Below are positions 1 through 7,800 of a DNA stretch of 29,220 bases, one piece after another (the first letter of the stretch is position 1; the number at the start of each line of letters is the position of its first letter). The position numbers and the translations under genes are program-made. Source of the DNA: a virus; IMG/VR virus record IMGVR_UViG_3300009610_000069, positions 1-29,220 of that record; one strand, written 5' to 3'. The notes beneath the pieces are model-generated. The model was given only the letters and a program-made list of their open reading frames with translations, had not been told where the DNA came from and ran no database searches.

Positions 1-180
1 ATCACACTCAAAGCGGTGGAAGATCATGATCCTGCATCTCTAATTAATTCGATCTATGAGGAACGTCTAGCTTTTCTTAAGAGGCTCAAGACTTGGCCTG
101 TCTTTGGCAGAGGCTGGGGTAGACGTGTTAAAGAGGGGAGAGAATTAGCTCTATCCCTTCTGAATAAGTATAAAGGATAA
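1..180 (+). CDS. Endolysin, C-terminal fragment (muramidase-type, PG_binding_3-like)
   Basis: The frame is open from base 1 to a TAA at 178-180, giving 59 residues with the N-terminus outside the window. The tail contains ERLAFLKRLKTWPVFGRGW followed by GRRV. This matches the end of the peptidoglycan-binding domain that follows the catalytic GH108 (N-acetylmuramidase) domain in many phage and proteobacterial endolysins. The family degrades cell-wall glycan at lysis. The catalytic part, with the usual EGG motif, is not in the window, so activity is inferred from the C-terminal domain and from the small membrane-protein genes that follow at once. It is the first gene of the visible lysis cassette. 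Confidence 0.72.
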   Translation: MTLKAVEDHDPASLINSIYEERLAFLKRLKTWPVFGRGWGRRVKEGRELALSLLNKYKG

Positions 181-184
181 CAGT

Positions 185-313
185 ATGGAAGTTATTGGCG
201 GATTAGTATGTTTTGGTTTAGGGTATTATATAGGAAGGCGTGGTTATGAAGGCATCAAAGAAGATTTCCTCAGAATCAAAACCTTCTTCACTCCCAAGAA
301 AACGACGGCGTAA
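185..313 (+). CDS. Small membrane peptide of the lysis cassette, 42 aa
   Basis: ATG at 185 lies about 8 nt after an AAAGGA ribosome site that overlaps the endolysin stop. The product starts MEVIGGLVCFGLGYYIGRRG: one hydrophobic, glycine-rich segment (about residues 4-17) followed by a basic, cytoplasmic-looking tail ending PKKTTA. The last 68 nt overlap the start of the next gene in another frame, so translation of the two may be coupled. No family is recognised. A single membrane span right after an endolysin suggests a lysis accessory (pinholin, antiholin or spanin-like) role, which is inference only. Confidence 0.6.
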   Translation: MEVIGGLVCFGLGYYIGRRGYEGIKEDFLRIKTFFTPKKTTA

Positions 314-650
314 ATGGGTTGTAAAGCCCCTTACAGAACGGGAAATAAAACGCCCCACTAAGTGGGAAACAATTAAGCGTTGGTTTAACAATTCCGAAAT
401 TATCTTTTTAGCTCGTCTTGAAGCATTCGTCGGATTTGTAGTTACAATCTTTTCTATTATAGATTATGGTGATCTTCTGTCTTATAGCATTGCAAGTTCC
501 TTTAATTGGAAGAGCGGTATCTTATTGGGTAGTATTTTGATCTTCAAAGGCTTTGTCACAGAATGGGCACGTAGGCTCAATACAGTTAAGGTTGATGGAT
601 ACTTGGTGAATACAGAAATCGTTAAACGTAAAAGGATAAGGCATGTGTAG
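246..650 (+). CDS. Phage membrane protein, two predicted spans, 134 aa
   Basis: The frame is open from GTG 240, but AGGAAGG at 233-239 lies 7 nt before ATG 246, so 246 is the preferred start. The first 35 residues are very basic (PRKRRRK) and cytoplasmic. Two hydrophobic stretches follow: IIFLARLEAFVGFVVTIFSI (about residues 52-71) and SGILLGSILIFKGFVTEWAR (about 90-109). The pattern of a WAR/LAR first helix, an acidic loop and a second helix ending in VTEWARR is one I associate with phage membrane proteins beside lysis genes. A function in holin-type membrane permeabilisation is plausible but unproven. The gene overlaps the following Trp-rich ORF by 8 nt. Confidence 0.75.
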   Translation: MKASKKISSESKPSSLPRKRRRKWVVKPLTEREIKRPTKWETIKRWFNNSEIIFLARLEAFVGFVVTIFSIIDYGDLLSYSIASSFNWKSGILLGSILIFKGFVTEWARRLNTVKVDGYLVNTEIVKRKRIRHV

Positions 651-708
651 ATCAGTAGATCCAGATTGGTGGGCGTCTTGGCTGTGGCCGATATGGTATT
701 GGTGCTGA
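643..708 (+). CDS. Tryptophan-rich micropeptide, 21 aa
   Basis: ATG 643 is preceded by AAAGGATAAGGC, with AAAGGA 6 nt upstream, so it has its own good ribosome site. The ORF ends with TGA 706-708, one base before the ATG of the next gene at 710. Six of the 21 residues are Trp (positions 9, 10, 13, 15, 18, 20) and the peptide begins and ends with Cys near the termini (C2, C21). It is too short to match a family by eye. The tight fit between two lysis-region genes, the ribosome site and the extreme composition argue that it is translated. A membrane-active lysis peptide is one guess; a leader that couples translation to the holin-like gene is the other. Confidence 0.5.
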   Translation: MCRSVDPDWWASWLWPIWYWC

Positions 709-709
709 C

Positions 710-1153
710 ATGTTTAATTTCTTAAGTCTTATCTTTGGTTTCTTCTCAGGTCTTGCCGGCCCTATAGCGAGTGTTATCAATAAGATAACTGAGCTTAAGA
801 TGGCTCGTGCTAAGGCTGATAGCGAGACTTCTAAAGCTGAAATTAACCTAGAACTTGAGATTGCGCTCTCACGCAAAGCTATCCTTTTAGCAGAGGCTGG
901 TGATAAATTAACCAGACGTATTAATGGCTTTGTGAGACTTGTAGCAGCTTCAGGTCCGATAGCCTATCTAACTAAGATCTTCTTGTGGGACAAGACTATC
1001 GGAGCTTTCTATGGATGTTCTGGTGTGAGAGGAGATGTTAATATTGATTGTCATATATTTAATACAGATCCTTTGGCTGATGCCAATCTATGGTGGGTTG
1101 TAATTTCTGTTATTGGCTTCTACTTCATAGCAACAACGTGGCGACGTAAATGA
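710..1153 (+). CDS. Holin-like protein (GTA_holin_3TM-like), 147 aa
   Basis: The product begins MFNFLSLIFGFFSGLAGPIA, a hydrophobic N-terminal helix. A charged, Ala/Glu-rich amphipathic stretch follows (about residues 28-65), then a second hydrophobic region near VRLVAASGPIAYLTKIFLW and a C-terminal span in LWWVVISVIGFYFIATTW, closing with RRK. This layout of three membrane segments with an AEAGD...RR link resembles the three-span holins of phages and gene transfer agents. Such proteins oligomerise in the inner membrane to let endolysin reach peptidoglycan. The stop overlaps the next ATG (1150) by 4 nt. The position after the endolysin supports the assignment; the family match is by pattern only. 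Confidence 0.6.
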   Translation: MFNFLSLIFGFFSGLAGPIASVINKITELKMARAKADSETSKAEINLELEIALSRKAILLAEAGDKLTRRINGFVRLVAASGPIAYLTKIFLWDKTIGAFYGCSGVRGDVNIDCHIFNTDPLADANLWWVVISVIGFYFIATTWRRK

Positions 1154-1905
1154 AATATACACTATTAGAATTAACTCAGAACATCCTCTCTTCTATGGAC
1201 TCAGAGGAAGTCAATAGTATTGAGGAGAATACTGAGTCTAAACAAGTAGCTAAGGTTATCCGTACAGCTTACTACAACATGGTTGCTAGGGCTAATCCTC
1301 CTGAGAGTAAGAAGCTCTTTCAACTAGTTGAGAACAGCGCTGCTCAGCCAGTTCTAATGACTAGACCTGATGATATTAGCTCGATTGAATGGATTAAATA
1401 CAACAAGGAAACAGTTACGGCTCCCTCCGATATCTTTCAGTATGTGACTATCCTTCCTCTACAACAGTTCTTAGAACTCACTCATCAGTATAATTCAGAT
1501 GAAGTTTTCGTAGATACTATGACATTGAATGGTGAGTTATTCTACTTTAAGAATAATATAGCCCCCACTTATTGTACGGTAGTAGATGATCTCTATATCG
1601 TATTTGATTCTTACGATAGTGGTACAGATACTTTCTTACAAGCTTCTAAGACTATGTGCTTTGGACAAGCTCTCCCTGCATTCACAATGTCTGATGTCTT
1701 CATTCCTGAGTTAGATGACCAACAGTTTCCTCTGCTTCTCAATGAGGCTAAGTCTCTAGCTTTCTTCGAACTGAAACAACAGCCTCATGCTTATGCAGAG
1801 AAAGAATCTCGTAGACAATGGATTACTTTACAAAGAACTAAAACTCTAGAAAAGAGATCGGCTTTTGATGAATTACCCAATTATGGTAGAAATATTAGAT
1901 GTTAG
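1150..1905 (+). CDS. Head-to-tail adaptor / tail tube-like structural protein, 251 aa
   Basis: The N-terminus (MKYTLLELTQNILSSMDSEE then VNSI, ES.QVA, and an AYYNMV stretch) is the conserved opening of a podovirus adaptor family that occupies the position of T7 gp11 between portal and nozzle. The length of 251 aa is in the usual range of about 200-260. The middle holds a beta-rich region, and the C-terminal helical region (LLNEAKSLAFFELKQQP then QWITLQR) is also typical. It overlaps the holin-like gene by 4 nt and the next gene by 7 nt. It presumably docks under the portal and contacts the large tail protein encoded at 2200-4314. I am confident that it is virion-structural; the exact role is inferred from family and order. 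Confidence 0.8.
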   Translation: MKYTLLELTQNILSSMDSEEVNSIEENTESKQVAKVIRTAYYNMVARANPPESKKLFQLVENSAAQPVLMTRPDDISSIEWIKYNKETVTAPSDIFQYVTILPLQQFLELTHQYNSDEVFVDTMTLNGELFYFKNNIAPTYCTVVDDLYIVFDSYDSGTDTFLQASKTMCFGQALPAFTMSDVFIPELDDQQFPLLLNEAKSLAFFELKQQPHAYAEKESRRQWITLQRTKTLEKRSAFDELPNYGRNIRC

Positions 1906-2216
1906 ACAATAAACATATTGAGAAGATGAGAAGTGATGATCGTATTCTAGTTATTAAGCAAAGACCAGGTGAGAAGACAAAAGATGCAACAGGATTAATC
2001 GACTATCGTTTATTCAAAGGTGGTAACAGACTTCATGCTATGAAAGATCCTATTACCAATCTTTGGATGTTTAGATACGAAATGGGTGTTTTGCCTGAGC
2101 CTCTGAAACAAAAGTTCACTGGGTTTCAGGCTTTATTTAATCATGCAACTACGTATTTTTCTAAAAGAGGTTTAGAGATCGTAGAAGTTCAAGATCATCA
2201 TGCCGAGACAGCGTAA
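1899..2216 (+). CDS. Phage structural or assembly protein of unknown function, 105 aa
   Basis: ATG 1899 overlaps the stop of the adaptor gene, and its own end overlaps the next gene by 17 nt, so all three are probably translated in a coupled way. The protein is soluble and mixed in charge, with a short predicted beta-rich core (RLHAMKDPITNLWMFRYEMG) and a C-terminal helix (FQALFNHATTYFSKRGLEIV). I recognise it only as the small protein that in related podoviruses separates adaptor and nozzle genes. No catalytic motif, signal peptide or membrane segment is visible. The role is inferred from the tail-gene neighbourhood. Confidence 0.75.
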   Translation: MLDNKHIEKMRSDDRILVIKQRPGEKTKDATGLIDYRLFKGGNRLHAMKDPITNLWMFRYEMGVLPEPLKQKFTGFQALFNHATTYFSKRGLEIVEVQDHHAETA

Positions 2217-4314
2217 GATATCCGTTCAGAATAACTTCTCTAAGGGCTTAATCACAGAAGCAACTGGATTAAACTTTCCTGAGAATGCTTGTACGGACAC
2301 TATTAACTGTGAGTTTAATCATTTTGGATTGGCCAGTCGCAGGTTAGGTTTCGATTTAGAGAGTGGTTTCGCTGAGTTTACCGCTACTGTTTCTGGCGTT
2401 GTAGTGGCGTCCTATCTATGGACAGACGTAGCTGGTGAAGGGGATGTATCCTTTGTCGCAGTCCAGGTTGGAGATAATCTACATTTCTACAGAGTCAACG
2501 ATGCTTCCGGGCTATCTGCCAACAAGCATGCTACTGTAATTGATCTAACTGCATTCGTAGCCTCAGGTGTTTCCTCTGTTAACAATATTGAATGTCAATT
2601 CTCTGATGGCAATGGTCTTCTATTTGTCACCAATGATCGTTTGAATTCATTCTTCGTAACTTACAATGTTGCTTCTAATACCTTCTCCACAACTGTAATC
2701 GACATTCAGATTAGAGACTTTGAAGGGGATACGGCAGATCCTGAGCAAATAGACAGCAGGCCCACATCAACCTTAGCTGCTTTGAATGCCAGTCACAGAT
2801 ATAATCTTGAGAACCAAGGTTGGACTGTAGATAATCTTACTGCATGGGATACAGCACAGACAACTATGCCATCTAATGCAGATGTGCAACATTACTTTAA
2901 GACTGCAACCAATACATTTGATTTTACTAATGCTACTATTAACAACAGATTTGTAGGGAACTCTCCAGCCCCTAAAGGACACTTTAAGTATAGTTTATAT
3001 AATATCAACAGGAGTTCCAAGGTCTCTGGTGCTACAGACGAATCTATTAACCCTCAGAGAGTAGCTACTTCTGCTTTCTTTGCAGGTAGGGTATTCTATT
3101 CTGGACTTAAGGCTCCTCATACCAGCTCTAAGATATACTTTTCTCAAGTTGTAGAAAGACCTGAACAGTATGGACAATGTTATCAAATTAATGACCCTAC
3201 TTCTGAACAGCTGTTCGATCTTCTTCCTACTGATGGTGGTGTTATTGATATTATCGAGGCAGGCGGCATTGTAAAGATGATCCCTGTTCTTAACACATTG
3301 GTTGTCTTTGCTTCCAATGGTGTGTGGGCAATAACAGGTTCACAAGGCCAAGGCTTCACAGCTAATGACTATTCTATCCATAAGATATCTTCTATTAACA
3401 ACGTATCTCATACTAGTTTCGTATTAGCTGAAGGTATTCCTTACTGGTGGAATCTCGAGGGTATCTACTATCTTAAGATTGATCCTCAGACTAACTCTTT
3501 CAGAGCAGAGTCTATTACGGATAATTCAATTAGGTCTTTCTTCTTAGAGATTCCTGCTGAGAGTAAGCAGTTTGCCCGTGGCGTATTCGATCAGTTTGAT
3601 AAGAGAATTCAATGGATCTATCGGGCTACTACCTCTTCAAGCTTAAGCGGTAAGTATATGTTTAACCGTATGTTAACCTTAGACCTGATAACAGGAGCAT
3701 TCACTCCTTGGTCTGTTAGCACAGCAGGTGTGAAGATAAACTCTATTGTTAATGTTCAGGGTTTCGGCGGTACATTTGATGAACTCGATGTTTTCGATGG
3801 TGCTGATGATGTTGTTGATGGAGCTAATGATGTTATCACCTTTACTTCTGTAGGAAGTGGAGAAGTCTTCTCTGTTATTAAGTACTTCGTATCTTATAAC
3901 GACGGTGCTGACAGAATCTCTTGGGGACAGAACTATAGAGACAGTTACTTAGACTGGGAATCTTTTGCAACTGGGGAAGAGTATAACAGTTTCTTTGTGA
4001 CTGGATATGTGGTCCGTGGAGAAGCTGCGCGTAAGTTCCAGCAGAATTATATCAATGTCTTGTCTGAGTCTGAGTTTGATACTTCATATAAGATAAGAGG
4101 TCAGTGGGATTATGCGCTCTTGTCTGGTTCAGACAGATGGTCTGATGAACAGACGTTCTTCAATTCGTCCGATCTTAATTTCAAGTATAAGCCTAAGCGT
4201 ATCAAGATCAGAGGACATGGGAAGGCTTGTCAATTTAGAATAGAAAATAATGCTAATGATCCGTTTCATATTATCGGATGGTCAGTTGTTGAAACAGGAA
4301 ACGAATGGATTTAA
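2200..4314 (+). CDS. Large tail (nozzle-like) protein, 704 aa
   Basis: The N-terminus (PRQRKISVQNNFSKGLITEA followed by TGLNFPENAC and RRLGFDLE) is a hallmark of a podovirus tail protein family that fills the place of T7 gp12 (tail tubular protein B/nozzle). The rest is long and beta-rich, with many aromatic and Gly residues and little charge clustering, as expected for a nozzle built of propeller-like beta domains. No membrane span and no hydrolase motif is seen. It starts inside the preceding gene (17-nt overlap) and ends 4 nt before the gp14-like gene. It likely forms the distal tube through which DNA and the internal proteins leave the particle. Confidence 0.82.
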   Translation: MPRQRKISVQNNFSKGLITEATGLNFPENACTDTINCEFNHFGLASRRLGFDLESGFAEFTATVSGVVVASYLWTDVAGEGDVSFVAVQVGDNLHFYRVNDASGLSANKHATVIDLTAFVASGVSSVNNIECQFSDGNGLLFVTNDRLNSFFVTYNVASNTFSTTVIDIQIRDFEGDTADPEQIDSRPTSTLAALNASHRYNLENQGWTVDNLTAWDTAQTTMPSNADVQHYFKTATNTFDFTNATINNRFVGNSPAPKGHFKYSLYNINRSSKVSGATDESINPQRVATSAFFAGRVFYSGLKAPHTSSKIYFSQVVERPEQYGQCYQINDPTSEQLFDLLPTDGGVIDIIEAGGIVKMIPVLNTLVVFASNGVWAITGSQGQGFTANDYSIHKISSINNVSHTSFVLAEGIPYWWNLEGIYYLKIDPQTNSFRAESITDNSIRSFFLEIPAESKQFARGVFDQFDKRIQWIYRATTSSSLSGKYMFNRMLTLDLITGAFTPWSVSTAGVKINSIVNVQGFGGTFDELDVFDGADDVVDGANDVITFTSVGSGEVFSVIKYFVSYNDGADRISWGQNYRDSYLDWESFATGEEYNSFFVTGYVVRGEAARKFQQNYINVLSESEFDTSYKIRGQWDYALLSGSDRWSDEQTFFNSSDLNFKYKPKRIKIRGHGKACQFRIENNANDPFHIIGWSVVETGNEWI

Positions 4315-4318
4315 TTAA

Positions 4319-4816
4319 ATGGTCTTTCCTCTAATAGCTGCTGCTGTAGGTCTCGTTGCTGCTGGTACAGCTGTATCTATCTTTGGTGCGAGTAAAGCTA
4401 ATGAAGCTAATAAGGAAGCCATTCTTATTCAGCAACAGCAAGAAGCAGTACGTAGACAAGCAATGGAATTGGATGCCAGCCGTAGGCAGCTAGAGAATAT
4501 TAGAACAGTGCAACGGGCTAGAGCACAAGCTCTTGCAACAGCAACTCACCAAGGCGCTGGATTAGGATCAGGTCTACAAGGAGGCTTTGCACAGGTCTTT
4601 GGGCAAGGTGCTTGGAATGCTACAGGTATAGCTCAGAACCTACAGCTTGGTAGGAATATGTTTGATCTGAACGCTCAGCTTAGTGAAGTTAAAATGCAAC
4701 AGTCTGATGCTGGCATGATCTCTCAGATTGGAGGTGGGTTAACCTCTCTAGGTGGCAGTCTCTTAGGCAGTGCAGGAGCATTTGGAAGACTGACTTCAGG
4801 ACCTAGTAATGGTTGA
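4319..4816 (+). CDS. Internal virion protein, T7 gp14-like, 165 aa
   Basis: The protein opens with a hydrophobic, Ala-rich segment (MVFPLIAAAVGLVAAGTAVS then IFGASKANEANK). A long amphipathic helix rich in Gln, Arg and Ala follows (about residues 30-75), then a Gly/Ala-rich C-terminal half. This is the standard build of small gp14-type ejection proteins, which leave the virion first and form the outer-membrane end of the ejection channel. It is followed by two very long ORFs where T7 has gp15 and gp16, which supports the call. The stop overlaps the next ATG (4809) by 8 nt. Confidence 0.8.
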   Translation: MVFPLIAAAVGLVAAGTAVSIFGASKANEANKEAILIQQQQEAVRRQAMELDASRRQLENIRTVQRARAQALATATHQGAGLGSGLQGGFAQVFGQGAWNATGIAQNLQLGRNMFDLNAQLSEVKMQQSDAGMISQIGGGLTSLGGSLLGSAGAFGRLTSGPSNG

Positions 4817-7800
4817 GAACGTACCCCTCACACTTAATACTGCTGTACCTGTTGAAGAGCCTATTCTTAGTTTAACACCTAGTACGTATGATGTTCCTCT
4901 TCCTCCTGAGGTCGCGCAGCAACGCGCGTATAAGACATCTGTCGGACTCGATACTGCAGGTAAATCTTATGAGCAAGTCTACGGTGAGTTGCTCAGAGGT
5001 AACGAGAAGAAACTGCGCCTAGAACTCGCTACTAAGCTTGACTATGAGAAGCAGCTGCATGCTCAACGGGTTATCGGGGAGGTTAGCAATAGAATTAAGC
5101 GTCCTCTAACTTTAGAAGATCTTCAGTTCATTCAAGATCGAATCATCAACAAGCCTAGTGATCCTGGGAGTGTGATTGAAGAAGAGTATGCTAAGAAGCA
5201 TATATCTGCGCTAGACTCTGTGTCTTTCATGTCTGACTCGATTATGCCTGATGCTAGGAGAGATATTCCTAAGCGTACTGAAGAAGATATGCTCCGTGGG
5301 CAGATGGCTAAGGCTAAACAAGAGTTTGCTATTACGCACGTTCAGAATTCTAGGTCAGCAGTCGAACGTCAAGGTACACCTGGCTGGTTGCTAGACCAAG
5401 CGTTAATGCTATCTCAGATCTACACAGAAGGTAAGCTTAGAGGGCAAGTAAAGGATACTGGGTTCTTCGCTGGAGGTTTCCTCGGAGAGAATTTAGATCG
5501 ACAAGCTATAAAGCTCTTACAACTTCCCTGGGATCAGTATAAGGCTGAATTCAATAGGATCATGGACGGTCTGAATAAGACTAACCCTACTGCAGCCGTT
5601 AAATTTGCTAATGCTGTAGTGGGATTGTCCACTTCAGATAAGTTCCTAGACAACGTATTCACCCCTCTCATTTTGACTGGAGTGGGGACTGCTGCGTCTT
5701 TTGCTAAGGGTGTTAGAACAGCTAGAGATACTACTGCACTCACTAAGCAGATTGATAAAGCTATCAAGGATATGGTTGTCCCTGAGCGTCCTACGTATGG
5801 TGCTGGTATTGATGCTATCGTTAAACCTGGTGCAGGAATAGACGGTATATACTCTAAAGCTGCTACGTTAGAAGCTGCTGGTGATATTAAGGAAGCTGCC
5901 ATAGCTGCGGCTTCAGATGGTGTTGTCAAGACTCTGAAGGGCACTGTCAATCCTCTGACGGAAGCTAGAGACGCAATGCATGCTGTATTCAGCGGCGCTG
6001 CAGACTCTATTAAAGCTAACCCCGGAAGGTTTAGACAAGAGTTTGTCAATAGACTCGTAGAGCAGTATAGTACAGCTAAAGAAGCTCTGATCGCGGGTCT
6101 AGCTGATATCGCTAAGGTAGAACGTTTACCTGCTATCTTTAAGGTTGAACAGAATATCAGAGCTATAGCTGAACGTATGGGTGCGGAGTATCCTGGTCTT
6201 AAGAATACTATTATAGATATACCTACTCCCTATAAAGATTCTTCTTCTAATAATTACTTTGTCGATATACACTTTGGACAGTCTGGTGCTAAGTTATTCA
6301 GTAATCCTAAGACTGCAGAGACTTTCGCTAACATGCATGGTCTTAAAGGTACTATTGTCGAACAGAAGGGACTAGGCTTTTATATTAAAGTTACTAATCC
6401 TTTGAGGGAGACAGACAACGTAATCAGAGATGCTTTAGTTGCTACCGCAGAATCTAAGACTCCTGATAGTTGGCTCAATGCTTGGAGCAATCGTCTCGGT
6501 AGGTATAGAACTCCTGAAGATACTGTTAGTCTAGAACAGAGGCTTAACCGTAAGGTTGCTACGTATGCTCCTTCTGAACTAACTAAGATAATTGAAGAGA
6601 GTGTTAAAGATATTCAAACTCTAAGAGGCTGGCGTCCATCTTTCCTTCCTCAGAAACAGAAGTGGAAGGAATGGAGTGATGTTGTAGATGAGGCCAGAGA
6701 AGTCATTGGTCCTGATGGAGTCAAGAGATTGCCTACAAGTCCTGGAGAGTTCTCAGATCTTTATCAACGGGTTAAACAACGTCTACCTGATGAGCAGGAG
6801 GTTGCAGCTTACTTCGCCTACAAGCGTGGGGAAGAGATTAAGGAAGTCCTTCGTGTACGGAATGCCTATAGTAATCTAAATAGAATTGGGGCTAAGTCTT
6901 GGACTATTCAGATTCCCGATTTAGCTAGAGAGTCTGCTAAGATTATTCCAATGAAGGAAGCTACAGTCATTGCAACTAGATTAGAGAAGCTTCCCACATC
7001 TTCAGATAGTATGATCATCTCTAGGGTTGGACAAGATCTTAGAATTGTAGATTCAGGCGAGCTTCGGGGAGCATTCAGAACTAAGCTTGAGAAAGATATT
7101 GCCGAAGGAAGGGCGACTGTCTTGCAAGTGACTAATCCTGGGGATCGTCTGTTAGCAGATCTTCATCCTAAGATTGGTGATGCTAGAGTTAGGTATATTG
7201 TAACTGATGTGGCTAACAGCAGAGTTCTTTCTTGGAATGATATCAAGCTTCCTAAGACTGTTGACCACGATTATGATTGGACTATTAAGCAAGCTAGAGT
7301 TTCCTTTGACTCTGTGACTAGAAGGCATATCTACGAGGATGATACATCTATTGCCCATTTCAATTTAGGTGCAATGGGTAGAGATGTTGCTCAGCGGCTG
7401 GATAAAGTACGTCTGTTAATCAAAGAAGGTAAGTTAGCTGAAGCTAGAGCAGCCAATCCTCTTCCTAAAGACTTTGATGAAGTTCACAGTTGGTTTGTTG
7501 GGAAAGAAGTTCCCAGTCCTTCGTATAGAGCTTTCGTAGATTCCGGTGAACGAGAAATAGGCCAAGCACCTTTGCCTAAGCCTACATTCACTGCAGCTAA
7601 GCTTAGTCTAGATGAACCTATTCAATTGGTTCCTAGAAATAAGACTATAGGAGATCTCGATAACGCTCTCAAGCTTCGCTATGAGGGTCGAGACAAAGGT
7701 TTCAGAGACGGTACCATAGAAGGATATGGACGTCACTTTGCAGGTGAACGAGATCCTGGAGATCTATTCACTCTAAAGAATGAAGGTACTGCACACAATC

